From assembly GCA_030263595.1 (NCBI GenBank), contig SZPG01000036.1:1-39358 (forward strand): a stretch of 39,358 nt of DNA, read 5' to 3'. The translations under genes were made by a program, and so were the position numbers. Numbering within the stretch: the stretch's first letter is position 1; each line of letters starts with the position of its first letter. The notes under the pieces are model-generated. The model was not told the DNA's origin, made no database searches, and was given only the letters and a program-made list of their open reading frames with translations. This document shows, one piece after another, positions 23,417 through 37,334 of the stretch. The stretch comes from Chloroflexi bacterium CFX6 (GTDB lineage: Bacteria; Chloroflexota; Anaerolineae; Anaerolineales; Villigracilaceae).

Positions 23417-25863
<2,447 letters not shown>

Positions 25864-25868
25864 CGCGC

Positions 25869-26174
25869 ATGAAAGTGCTGGTCATCGGTCACCCGGAAGC
25901 CGTGCTGGGATTCTCCCTTGCCGGGGTGGGCGGCAGGGCGGTATCCACAACCGAGGAGGCGGACCGGGCTTTGGACGAGGCTCTGGCTTCGAAGGATGTC
26001 GGCATCATCCTGGTTACACAGGATATCGCCGCGCTGCTTCAGGCAAGGGTCGAGGACCTGAAATTGCACAGCACCGTCCCGCTCGTGGTCGAGATCCCCT
26101 CCCCGGCGGGCGTCCCTGCCGACCAGCCCTCCCTGGGCGAAGTGGTGCTAAAAGCGATCGGCATTAAATTGTGA
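25869..26174 (+). CDS. ntpF: V/A-type ATPase central-stalk subunit F
   Basis: This 101-residue protein has the Rossmann-like subunit F fold: 'VLVIGHPEAVLGFSLAGV' at the N terminus, 'DVGIILVTQDIAALL' in the middle and 'STVPLVVEIPSPAG' near the C terminus. It binds subunit D in the rotor shaft and may modulate activity. The gene begins 5 bp after the ntpK stop. Confidence 0.92.
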   Translation: MKVLVIGHPEAVLGFSLAGVGGRAVSTTEEADRALDEALASKDVGIILVTQDIAALLQARVEDLKLHSTVPLVVEIPSPAGVPADQPSLGEVVLKAIGIKL

Positions 26175-26202
26175 AGTTTTCCTGTCTTGTGTGATCGATC
26201 CC

Positions 26203-26232
26203 AGGAGAATTGGAATGGTGAGCGAGTTATGA
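26203..26232 (+). promoter_or_regulatory. Ribosome-binding site and five-codon minicistron overlapping the ntpE start
   Basis: AGGAGA (26203-26208) is ideally spaced (6 bp) from ATG at 26215, which opens a five-codon frame (MVSEL) ending in TGA at 26230-26232. That stop overlaps the ATG of subunit E (26229-26231) as ATGA. Subunit E itself has only a poor upstream site, so its translation may depend on re-initiation after the minicistron. Confidence 0.4.
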
Positions 26233-26846
26233 AACCCGAAGAAGAGACCATCGAATTGTTATCACGCGCCATCATCAAGGAGGCGGAAGCGGACGCACAG
26301 CAGGCGCAGGCGGACGCCAAAGCCAGGGCGGATGCCATTCGTCAGCGCGCCCAGGAACAGGCGGAGAAAGAACGGGAGGAGATCCTCAGCCGCGCCCGGC
26401 AGGAGGCGGAGCGCCTGAAGAGTCAGGTCGTGGCGAGCGCGCAATTGAAAGCCCGCACCCTGCAGTTGGAGCATCGCGAGAAACTCCTCGATCGCGTCTT
26501 CGACGCGGCGAGGCAGAAACTGCCCGCCATCCAGAAACGCTCCGATTTCGAAAAGGTCGCCGCGCAGTTGCTGCGCGAGGCGCTCATTCAATTGAAAGCG
26601 GACAAGGCTGTGGCGCGCGCGGATGAAACCACCCAAAAGGCTCTGGAGCGCGCGCTTCCCGAATTATCGAAGGAATTGAACGCGCAGGTATCCTTCGGTT
26701 CACCGCTCGAGGAGGGTATCGGCGTCGTCGTGGACGCCTCGGAGGGACACCTGCATTACGACAATACGCTGGAAACCCGTTTGGACAGACTGCAAAGCGT
26801 TCTCCGTTCGTCGGTTTATCATGTGCTTATGGGAGAGAAGTTATGA
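26229..26846 (+). CDS. ntpE: V/A-type ATPase peripheral-stalk subunit E
   Basis: This 205-residue protein has an N-terminal long charged helix (about 1-110, Ala/Glu/Gln/Arg-rich, partner of the G/H subunit) and a C-terminal globular domain containing 'GIGVVVDASEGHLHYDNTLETRLDRL', the typical E-subunit ending that binds the top of the A3B3 head. The ATG at 26229 is taken as start because the only longer frame uses a GTG at 26187 without a good ribosome-binding site. It overlaps ntpA by ATGA (26843-26846). Confidence 0.92.
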   Translation: MKPEEETIELLSRAIIKEAEADAQQAQADAKARADAIRQRAQEQAEKEREEILSRARQEAERLKSQVVASAQLKARTLQLEHREKLLDRVFDAARQKLPAIQKRSDFEKVAAQLLREALIQLKADKAVARADETTQKALERALPELSKELNAQVSFGSPLEEGIGVVVDASEGHLHYDNTLETRLDRLQSVLRSSVYHVLMGEKL

Positions 26847-28605
26847 GTGAACAAGTCGGGACGATAACCTGGATCAGCGGACCCGTCGTCCGCGCGCGCG
26901 GTTCGCGTCACGTGAGCATGCTCGAATTGGTCGAGGTGGGGGAGGAGCGCCTGGTGGGAGAGGTGATCGGTCTGGACGGCGACATCATCACCGCCCAGGT
27001 TTATGAGGAGACCTCGGGCATGAGACCCGGCGCGCCGATGTTCGGGACGGGTTTGCCGTTGTCTGTGGAATTGGGTCCGGGTTTATTGAAAAGCATTTTT
27101 GACGGAGTCCAGCGTCCCCTGCCGTTGATCGAGATGGAGTCCGGTTCGTTCATCGGGCGCGGCATGAGGCTGGATCCGCTTTATCGAAAAGACCGCTGGA
27201 GGTTCTCACCCAGGGTAAAGGAAGGGGATAGCGTTTCAGCCGGGACGATCCTCGGCGTTGTGATGGAGACCGGGACGTTCGAACATCGCATCATGGTCCC
27301 GCCGGATCATTCCGGGACTTTGAGCTGGATCGCGCCCGAGGGAGAGTACACCATCGAGGAGCCGATCGCGCGCATCAAGATGGGGAAGGAGGAGAAGGAG
27401 ATCGCCATGCTCCAGCGCTGGCCCGTGCGGCGTCCGCGTCCGTATAGAACCCGCCTCGGAAGCGCCGTGCCGTTGATCACCGGTCAGCGCGTGCTGGATA
27501 CGTTCTTCCCGGTCGCCAAGGGCGGCGCGGCGGGCATCCCCGGTCCGTTCGGTTCGGGGAAGACGGTCACACAGCACAGCATCGCCAAATGGGCGGACGC
27601 GGAGGTGATCGTCTACATCGGATGCGGCGAACGCGGCAACGAGATGACCGAGGTGTTGCAGGAATTTCCGCACCTGGTTGACCCGCGCAGCGGCAGACCG
27701 TTGATGGAACGCACCGTGCTGATCGCCAATACGTCCAACATGCCGGTGGCGGCGCGCGAGGCAAGCATCTACACAGGCATTACGATCGCCGAGTATTATC
27801 GCGACATGGGATACCACGTCGCGTTGATGGCTGATTCGACCTCCCGTTGGGCGGAGGCGCTTCGTGAGGTTTCGGGTCGTTTGGAGGAAATGCCCGCCGA
27901 GGAAGGTTATCCCGCCTATTTGGCTGGCCGCCTGGCTGAATTCTACGAACGGGCAGGTTACGTGGAGACCTTCAACGGGGCGTATGGATCGGTAAGCATC
28001 GTGGGCGCGGTGTCCCCTCCGGGCGGCGACTTCTCCGAGCCGGTGACCCAGCACACCAAGCGTTACATCCGCTGCTTCTGGGCGCTGGATAAATCGCTGG
28101 CGTCCGCGCGTCACTTTCCGTCCATCAACTGGCTGGACAGTTACAGCGAGTATCTCGAGGATGTGGCGGATTGGTGGCGGGAGCAGGTCGGCATGGACTG
28201 GCTCAAGATGCGCAACCAGGCGATGGAAATCCTGAGCGAGGAAAGCCGTCTTTCGCAGATCGTGAAACTCGTCGGTCCCGATGCGCTTCCCGATGAAGAG
28301 CGATTGATCCTGGAAACGGCGCGCCTCCTGCGTGAAGGTTTTCTCCAGCAGAACGCGATGGACCAGGTGGACGCCTTTTCCACGCTCCAGAAACAGATAC
28401 GGATGCTCGAATTGATCCTGTATTTTCACGAGCGCGCGCTGCGCATCGTCAAGCGCGGCGCCCCCATCTCCATCATCCACAATTTGCCGGCGGTGGATGC
28501 GCTGATCCGTATGAAGACCCTTGTGCCAAACGAAGAATTGGGAAAGTTCGACGAAATTCAAAAGGCAATCGGCGAGCAGATGAGCCGGTTAGATTCGGAG
28601 TACAG

Positions 28606-28609
<4 letters not shown>
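26843..28609 (+). CDS. ntpA: V/A-type ATPase catalytic subunit A
   Basis: This 588-residue catalytic subunit has the P-loop GPFGSGKT (234-241) and the family's extra non-homologous bulge domain (about 110-195). The catalytic Glu lies in '[13 protein letters not shown]', followed by '[21 protein letters not shown]'. Length and motifs are typical. It hydrolyses or makes ATP at the A/B interface. The gene overlaps both neighbours by four bases, so ntpE-A-B are translationally coupled. Confidence 0.97.
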
Positions 28610-30091
<1,482 letters not shown>

Positions 30092-30105
<14 letters not shown>

Positions 30106-30736
30106 CGTCGCCCCCACGCGCACGAACCTGATCCGCATCAAAAAGGAACTGCGGTTCGCGCGGGAGGGATACGAGATCCTCGACCGCAAACGCGAAGCGC
30201 TGACCTCCGAACTGGTCCGCGTGGCGCACGAAGCGGACGTCCTCCAGAAGGAAGTGTGGAAGATCCTGGAATCCGCGTATCGCGCGTTGGAGAAGGCGCA
30301 ATTGACGCTGGGGAGCGATCACGTGGAATGGGCGGCGCTTGCCGCGAACAAAACCGTGAACGTGCGCCTTAAATTGCGCGGCATCATGGGCGTCGCAATC
30401 CCCGTGATCGAGGCGCAAGGCGAGCCGTTGAAAATGCTGTACAGTTTGAGCGGCACCAATGCGGCGCTGGACGAGGCGAGCGCGGCGTTCCGCGAAGTGT
30501 TGATCAAGATCCCCCAATTATCCATGCTGGTGACGACGGTCTGGCGCCTGGCAGCCGAACTGCGCAAGACACAACGCCGTGTGAACGCCCTCCAGCACAT
30601 CTTCATCCCGCAATACGAAGCGACCGTCGCTTTCATCGTCGGTTCGCTCGAGGAGCGCGAACGCGAGGAGATCTTCCGCTTGAAGTGGTTGAAGACGAAA
30701 ATGACCAGATCTTCCGGCGGAGTTGTTGTAGAATAG
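30092..30736 (+). CDS. ntpD: V/A-type ATPase central-shaft subunit D
   Basis: This 214-residue protein has the long antiparallel coiled coil of the rotor shaft: an N-terminal helix '[20 protein letters not shown]' and a C-terminal helix '[20 protein letters not shown]...[15 protein letters not shown]'. The ATG at 30092 is preferred because it starts at the family N terminus; GTG at 30086 is the alternative. It ends the ATPase genes, with the next gene 42 bp downstream in the same direction. Confidence 0.93.
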
Positions 30737-30778
30737 GGCAGTGGCAGGAAAAATTCGGGCGCTGAAAAGGAGTTCGCT

Positions 30779-31426
30779 ATGAAAATTGGGATTTTGGGTT
30801 CGGGAGTGACCGCGCAGACGATCGGTTCCAAATTGGTGCAACTCGGGCATGACGTTATGCTGGGGTCGCGTGACCCGGCAAAACCCGAATCGGTTGTCTG
30901 GGCAAAGGAGGAGGGTCATAACGCCCTGTACGGCACCTTCAGGAACGCGGCTGAGTTTGGAGAGATCCTCTTCAATTGCACGAAAGGATCCGCCTCGCTG
31001 GACGCCCTGACCATGGCGGGGGCTGAGAATTTGAAAGGCAAGATCCTGATTGACACCTCCAACCCGCTGGATCGTTCCACGGAATTGTGGAAACTGACGG
31101 TCTGCAATACCGATTCCCTGGGCGAACAAATCCAGCGGGCATTTCCCGAAGCGCGGGTGGTAAAAACCCTCAATACGGTCAACGCCAACGTGATGGTGGA
31201 GCCTCTCAAGTTGATCGAACGGACCGATATCTTCATCAGCGGCAACGACATCGAAGCCAAGGCGACCGTCGTGATGATCCTGCGCGACTGGTTCGGCTGG
31301 AAGTCCATCATTGACCTGGGCGACATTACGACCTCGCGGGGCCCGGAGATGTATCTCCTGCTCTGGCATTATCTACGAAACACATCGTCGGGCAAGAGGT
31401 TCAACATCAAGATCGTGACGGCATAG
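30779..31426 (+). CDS. Rossmann-fold NADP/F420-dependent oxidoreductase-like protein
   Basis: This 215-residue protein has an N-terminal dinucleotide-binding motif 'MKIGILGSGVTAQTIGSKLV' (Gly7, Gly9), then 'VMLGSRDP' with the Arg typical of NADP-preferring members, and 'LIDTSNPLD'. These are features of the coenzyme-F420-dependent NADP oxidoreductase family (F420_oxidored). The true substrate is unclear, because many members act on other small molecules. It has AAAAGGAG upstream and follows the ATPase operon by 42 bp, before the terminator. It is probably co-transcribed, but no mechanistic link to the ATPase is known. Confidence 0.8.
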   Translation: MKIGILGSGVTAQTIGSKLVQLGHDVMLGSRDPAKPESVVWAKEEGHNALYGTFRNAAEFGEILFNCTKGSASLDALTMAGAENLKGKILIDTSNPLDRSTELWKLTVCNTDSLGEQIQRAFPEARVVKTLNTVNANVMVEPLKLIERTDIFISGNDIEAKATVVMILRDWFGWKSIIDLGDITTSRGPEMYLLLWHYLRNTSSGKRFNIKIVTA

Positions 31427-31444
31427 AATCATTCACGGGAATGC

Positions 31445-31482
31445 AAAACCGCCGGGAAGGTTTCATCCACCGGCGGTTTTTT
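31445..31482. terminator. Terminator of the V/A-ATPase transcript
   Basis: AAAACCGCCGG (31445-31455) pairs with CCGGCGGTTTT (31470-31480) over 11 bp and is followed by T residues. A-rich left and T-rich right flanks let it work in both directions between convergent genes. Confidence 0.9.
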
Positions 31483-31494
31483 CGTTTTGAGCGG

Positions 31495-31513
31495 CGTAAG
31501 ATGGAATCTTGCG
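31495..31513. repeat. Short palindrome touching the ddl-like stop codon
   Basis: CGTAAGAT (31495-31502), GGA, ATCTTGCG (31506-31513), 8 bp with one G-T pair. The next three bases are the TAA stop of the minus-strand gene. Read on the minus strand this gives TAACGCAAGAT..., closely matching TAACGCAAAAT... at the end of the adaptor gene (20450 to 20430). Confidence 0.8.
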
Positions 31514-32626
31514 TTACTTCTTCCTGCCCATATCGTGCGAGATCTCGCGCGGTTCGATCATGCCCCAGCGTGAGGCGCCGAGATAGAGGATTTCCAGGAT
31601 CAGATCCTCGTAGCGAATCCCCTCCGCCGCGCTTTGCAGGCAGAGGTCGCTGTAGTTGGGGGTGAGGCCGGGCAGGGTGTTGATTTCGAGCAGGCGCGGG
31701 TTGCCTTCTTCATCGAGGCGGATATCCGTGCGCGAAACGTCGAGCGCATAAAGCAATTGATGGGCGCGCAGGGCGAAGTGTTTGAGTTTCCTGTCGAGTT
31801 CGGGGTCAATGTTTGCGGGGCAGACGTAGCCCGGCGCGCCCTCCTCGCCGACGTCCTTCGATTTCGCAGCCTGGCTGTAGATGTTCGGGGTCACGGAGCG
31901 CGAACTATCCAGCTCGAGAACCGGGAAGCGATGGAAGCCGTCCTTTTCGTACCATTCGGGGTGGCGCGAATACAGTTTTGCGTCCGGCCGCCCGATGACG
32001 CCGACCGTGAATTCGCGCCCGGGAAGAAAGGTCTCGACGAGGGCGGGCTGCTGGTATGTGTTGACGATGTACATGATGCGTTCGCGCATCTCCTTTTCGT
32101 TCTTGACGATGGCTTTCAAATCCACGCCCATGCCGGTGCCTTCGCGCGCCGGTTTGACAAAGAGAGGGAATTTCAGTTCGGGGCGGAGCGGTTCGTCGCC
32201 GAAGTTGAATTCCTGGAACGGGGCGACGGGCAGGCGTCGGTCGCGCCAGATGCGTTTGGTCAGGGTCTTATCGAGGGAGATGCCGTTGGTCAGCACGCGC
32301 GAGCCGGTGTAGGGGATGCGGAGCATTTCCAGCAGGGCGGGAACTTGCGCCTCGCGCGCGTCTCCACCGAGTCCCTCGGCGATGTTGAAGCAGATGTCGG
32401 GCTTTGCGTCTCGCAGGGCGTAGGGGAGGTCGGCGTCAGCCTGGATAAAGACGGTTGCGTGGCCGTCAGTTTCGATTGCCGCGCGAATCGCATCCACCGT
32501 CTCGATATGATCGAAGTCGGCAAAGGCATCCGGGGGAACGCCCTCCGGTTTGGGTTGCGAGTCGTCCTTGATGTTTGCGAGAACAGCCACTTTCCAAAAA
32601 CGTTTGATGCGGCGGGCGACGGACAT
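31514..32626 (-). CDS. ddl: D-alanine--D-alanine ligase-like ATP-grasp enzyme
   Basis: This 370-residue protein has an N-terminal Rossmann-like domain (about 10-110, 'DICFNIAEGLGGDAREAQVPALLEMLRIPYTG', begins at about residue 77). The ATP-grasp core carries 'FPLFVKPAREGTGMGVD' and the metal/substrate site 'RLLEINTLPGLTPNYSDL' near the C terminus. These match Ddl enzymes, which join two D-Ala for peptidoglycan precursors. A related carboxylate-amine ligase cannot be excluded, as the protein is more divergent than housekeeping Ddl in its middle part. The start at 32626 has GAGGAG 6 bp upstream. It is monocistronic between the two ATPase operons. Confidence 0.82.
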   Translation of the reverse strand: MSVARRIKRFWKVAVLANIKDDSQPKPEGVPPDAFADFDHIETVDAIRAAIETDGHATVFIQADADLPYALRDAKPDICFNIAEGLGGDAREAQVPALLEMLRIPYTGSRVLTNGISLDKTLTKRIWRDRRLPVAPFQEFNFGDEPLRPELKFPLFVKPAREGTGMGVDLKAIVKNEKEMRERIMYIVNTYQQPALVETFLPGREFTVGVIGRPDAKLYSRHPEWYEKDGFHRFPVLELDSSRSVTPNIYSQAAKSKDVGEEGAPGYVCPANIDPELDRKLKHFALRAHQLLYALDVSRTDIRLDEEGNPRLLEINTLPGLTPNYSDLCLQSAAEGIRYEDLILEILYLGASRWGMIEPREISHDMGRKK

Positions 32627-32711
32627 GTTTTGCTCCTCGAAGTGTGTTGCGCGTGAGTATATACCATGCCCGCCGAATGACAAGGGTTTTTAAGACAAAA
32701 AACTTTGTAAC

Positions 32712-32740
32712 TAGACAATGCAGGGGCTTTCAGGTATCAT
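32712..32740 (+). promoter_or_regulatory. Promoter of the F1-ATPase/mreB operon
   Basis: TAGACA (32712-32717), a 17-bp spacer and TATCAT (32735-32740) lie about 110 bp upstream of atpA. The resulting leader contains the hairpin at 32796-32820. Confidence 0.5.
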
Positions 32741-32795
32741 TGGTTCGCTTGTGCCGCTCCTCACGAAGAGGGCGCCGATGGAAAATCACACATAT

Positions 32796-32820
32796 ACCCG
32801 GATAACACGCTTATCCGGGT
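32796..32820 (+). promoter_or_regulatory. Leader hairpin upstream of atpA
   Basis: ACCCGGATAA (32796-32805), loop CACGC, TTATCCGGGT (32811-32820): a perfect 10-bp stem that ends 18 bp before the GGAGGAA ribosome-binding site of atpA. There is no long T run, so it may be an mRNA-stability or attenuation element. Confidence 0.55.
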
Positions 32821-32849
32821 TCTTGTAAGTATCTTTTTGCGGAGGAATA

Positions 32850-34517
32850 ATGACAGACCTGATCCAGCAAATCACGAGTGATTTGCAGAAGCAGATCGAG
32901 GGATTCGAACCGGAACTCAGCGTCAGCGATATTGGCACGGTGGTGGAGGCGGGCGACGGGATCGCGCGCGTGAAGGGGCTTGCAAACGTGCAGGCGCAGG
33001 AACTCGTGCAGTTCGCGAACGGGGTGATGGGCACCGCGTTCAACCTCGAAAAGGAAAGCGTCGGCGTGATCGTGATGGGCGATTACGGCGGCATCGTCGA
33101 AGGGATGACCGTGCGCGGCACGGGACGCATCGCTTCGGTGCCGGTGGGCGACGCGATGATCGGACGCGTGGTCAACGCATTGGGCGAGCCGATTGACGGC
33201 AAAGGACCCATTTCGACGACCGGGTTCCGTCCCATCGAGCGCATCGCGCCCGGCGTGGTGCAAAGGCAGGACGTGGACACGCCGGTTCAAACGGGCATCA
33301 AATCCATTGACGCGATGATCCCGGTGGGTCGCGGACAGCGCGAGTTGATCATCGGCGACCGCCAGACCGGCAAGACCGCCATTGCGCTCGACACCATCAT
33401 CAACCAGAAGGGCAAGGATCTGATCTGCATCTACGTCGCCATCGGTCAGAAGAAGGCGGCGGTGGCGCGCACGGTCGGCATCCTCGAGCGTTACGGCGCG
33501 ATGGAACATACCATTGTCGTCTCGGCGTCCGCGGATGAATCCGCCGCGTTGCAGTTCATCGTTCCGTATTCCGGCTGCGCCATCGGCGAGGAGTTCATGG
33601 AGACGGGACGCGACGCGCTGGTGATCTACGACGATCTATCCAAACACGCGTGGGCGTACCGACAGGTCTCCCTGTTGCTGCGCCGCCCGCCCGGACGCGA
33701 GGCGTATCCCGGCGACGTGTTCTATCTGCATTCGCGCCTGCTCGAACGCGCCGCGCGACTGGCAAATAAATACGTGATCACGAGGAAGGACTTCGGCGAA
33801 CCGCTCGCCTCCGAAAAGGACGGCGTGGACGGGAAGGTATATGCAGGTCCCATATCGAAGGACGAAGCCGAGGAAGCCCGCAAGCGCATGGATAACCCCG
33901 ACGATCACAAACTGGTCAAGGTCAACGGTACGGGCGGGTCGCTCACCGCGCTGCCCATCATCGAGACCCTGCTCGGCGACGTATCCGCATACATACCGAC
34001 CAACGTCATCTCGATCACGGACGGGCAGATCTATCTCGAGTCCAACCTGTTCAATGCGGGCATCCGTCCTGCGGTGAACGTTGGTATCTCGGTTTCGCGG
34101 GTGGGCGGCGACGCGCAGACCAAAGCCATGAAACAAGTGGCAGGACGCCTGCGCCTCGACATGGCGGCGTACCGCGAACTTGCCGCGTTCGCGTTGATGG
34201 CGTCGGACCTCGACAAAGCCACGCAGCAGCAACTCGGTCGCGGTCAACGCATGCAGGAGATCCTCAAGCAGCCGCAGTATTCCCCCATGTCGCTTCCCGA
34301 ACAGGTGATCGTGATCTTCGCCGGCACCAACGGTTATGCCGACGGTGTCCCGGTCGAAAAGATGGCGCAATGGCAGGCGGAACTGCTCAAGTACATGGAA
34401 GTTTCGCATCCCGACATCGGCAGGAACATCGAGGAAAAGAAAATGATCACGGACGACAACCGTGTGAACCTCACGAAGGCGCTGGACGCCTTCCGAAACA
34501 CCTGGCAGGCGCAATAA
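32850..34517 (+). CDS. atpA: F-type ATP synthase subunit alpha with an extra insertion
   Basis: This 555-residue subunit has P-loop GDRQTGKT (169-176) and the usual '[42 protein letters not shown]' core (begins at 261). It is about 45-50 residues longer than most alpha subunits. The excess is a polar insert at about residues 306-361 (from '[19 protein letters not shown]' to '[10 protein letters not shown]'), just before the conserved '[11 protein letters not shown]'. The N terminus '[13 protein letters not shown]' is normal. No atpH (delta), atpF, atpE or atpB precedes it. The stop overlaps the atpG start as TAATG. Confidence 0.96.
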   Translation: MTDLIQQITSDLQKQIEGFEPELSVSDIGTVVEAGDGIARVKGLANVQAQELVQFANGVMGTAFNLEKESVGVIVMGDYGGIVEGMTVRGTGRIASVPVGDAMIGRVVNALGEPIDGKGPISTTGFRPIERIAPGVVQRQDVDTPVQTGIKSIDAMIPVGRGQRELIIGDRQTGKTAIALDTIINQKGKDLICIYVAIGQKKAAVARTVGILERYGAMEHTIVVSASADESAALQFIVPYSGCAIGEEFMETGRDALVIYDDLSKHAWAYRQVSLLLRRPPGREAYPGDVFYLHSRLLERAARLANKYVITRKDFGEPLASEKDGVDGKVYAGPISKDEAEEARKRMDNPDDHKLVKVNGTGGSLTALPIIETLLGDVSAYIPTNVISITDGQIYLESNLFNAGIRPAVNVGISVSRVGGDAQTKAMKQVAGRLRLDMAAYRELAAFALMASDLDKATQQQLGRGQRMQEILKQPQYSPMSLPEQVIVIFAGTNGYADGVPVEKMAQWQAELLKYMEVSHPDIGRNIEEKKMITDDNRVNLTKALDAFRNTWQAQ

Positions 34518-35410
34518 TGGCTTCCGCTCGTGAGATGCGACTTCGCATCAAGAGTGTCAGAAACATCTCGCAGGTGACGCGCGCGCTGGAGGCGGTGAGC
34601 GCGGCGAAGGTGCGCAAGGCGATTCAGGCTCTGACCGCCACCCGTTCGTACGCGACCAAAGCCTGGCAGGTGCTGACCCACGTCACGGCTCAACCCGGAC
34701 ACGTTGCCCTGCATCCGTTGTTGACGGAACGTCCCAACCCGAAAGCGGCTCTCGTCATTGTGATGACGGCGGATCGCGGACTGGCTGGCGCGTACAACAC
34801 CAACATCATCCGCTACGTGTTGAAGAACTTCGATAAATATCGCGTGCCGGTGAAATACATCACCGTGGGGCGCAAGGGACGCGACCTGCTCCTGCGCCTC
34901 CGCAAGCCGGTGCTGGCGGATTTCAGCAACCTGCCTCCCACGCCGAAATTCGGGCCCGTCTCCGCGATCGGGCGGCTCGTGGTGGACGAATACCTCGAAG
35001 GCAACGCGGACGAGGTATATTTGATCTATACGGACTTCATCAGCATGGCGCGGCAGGTCGCCACTGTGAAGAAACTGCTGCCTCTCGTGGTGGCGACGCG
35101 CGAGGGTCTGGTGGAGGACTTTGGCGAACACCAGGCGGGACCTGCGGCGGCGTACGAATACGAGCCCGAACAACAGGAAATCCTGGACGAAATGGCGCCG
35201 CGCTTTACGGCTTTGCAGATCTACCAGGCTGTGCTGGAATCGCAAGCCAGCGAACACGCCGCGCGCATGATCGCCATGCGCAACGCCACAGAGAACGCCA
35301 GGGAACTGGTCGGCGCGTTGCAACTGGCTTATAACAAGGTTCGCCAGCAGGCGATCACGAACGATATTCTGGATATTGTGGGCGGCGCCGAAGCGCTCGC
35401 CGCGAAATAA
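34517..35410 (+). CDS. atpG: F-type ATP synthase subunit gamma
   Basis: This 297-residue central-stalk subunit has the N-terminal helix 'MRLRIKSVRNISQVTRALEAVSAAKVRKA', core 'MTADRGLAGAYNTNI' and C-terminal helix 'SEHAARMIAMRNATENARELV...YNKVRQQAITNDILDIVGGAEAL', all diagnostic for gamma. Its rotation drives conformational change in beta. The start overlaps the atpA stop by one base (TAATG). The length is typical. Confidence 0.96.
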   Translation: MASAREMRLRIKSVRNISQVTRALEAVSAAKVRKAIQALTATRSYATKAWQVLTHVTAQPGHVALHPLLTERPNPKAALVIVMTADRGLAGAYNTNIIRYVLKNFDKYRVPVKYITVGRKGRDLLLRLRKPVLADFSNLPPTPKFGPVSAIGRLVVDEYLEGNADEVYLIYTDFISMARQVATVKKLLPLVVATREGLVEDFGEHQAGPAAAYEYEPEQQEILDEMAPRFTALQIYQAVLESQASEHAARMIAMRNATENARELVGALQLAYNKVRQQAITNDILDIVGGAEALAAK

Positions 35411-36828
<1,418 letters not shown>

Positions 36829-36829
<1 letters not shown>

Positions 36830-37275
36830 TGACCATACGTTGCGAAATTATTTCCCAGGACCGCACTGTCTTCCAGGGCGACGTGGATATCGTCGTCCTG
36901 CCGGGCGCGGCTGGCGAAATGGGCATCCTGCCGCATCACGCTCCCGTGCTTGCCATCCTCAAATACGGCGTCATCAGGATCCGTCGCCAGGGGATGGAGG
37001 AATTGTTTACCGTGGCGGGCGGCGTCGCGGAGGTCCAGCCGGACATCGTGACCATTCTGGCGGACGCGGCGGAGAACGTCGAAGAGATTGACATCGTACG
37101 CGCCAAAGCCGCGAAGAAACGCGCCGAGGAGGCGCTCGCCAATAGCAAGCCCGAAGACCAGGATACCTATCTTCTCATGGAAGCCGCCCTGCGCCGCTCC
37201 AACCTGCGCCTCGATGCGGTGCGCCGCTATCGCAGGGCTGGGGCGCCCATCACCGAGCAGGATGAATCAATGTAG
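36829..37275 (+). CDS. atpC: F-type ATP synthase subunit epsilon
   Basis: This 148-residue subunit has an N-terminal beta-sandwich 'VVLPGAAGEMGILPHHAPVLAIL' and a C-terminal helical hairpin. Residues 87-92 (IDIVRA) match the I/L-D-x-x-R-A ATP-binding motif by which epsilon senses ATP and inhibits hydrolysis in some bacteria. The tail is about 10 residues longer than average. The start at 36829 overlaps the atpD stop (TAATG). Confidence 0.94.
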
Positions 37276-37334
37276 CCGGCTGCGGTTGGTGCGAATGCCC
37301 GAATCCTTCGATCAAAACGGAAAAGCCAGTGGCA

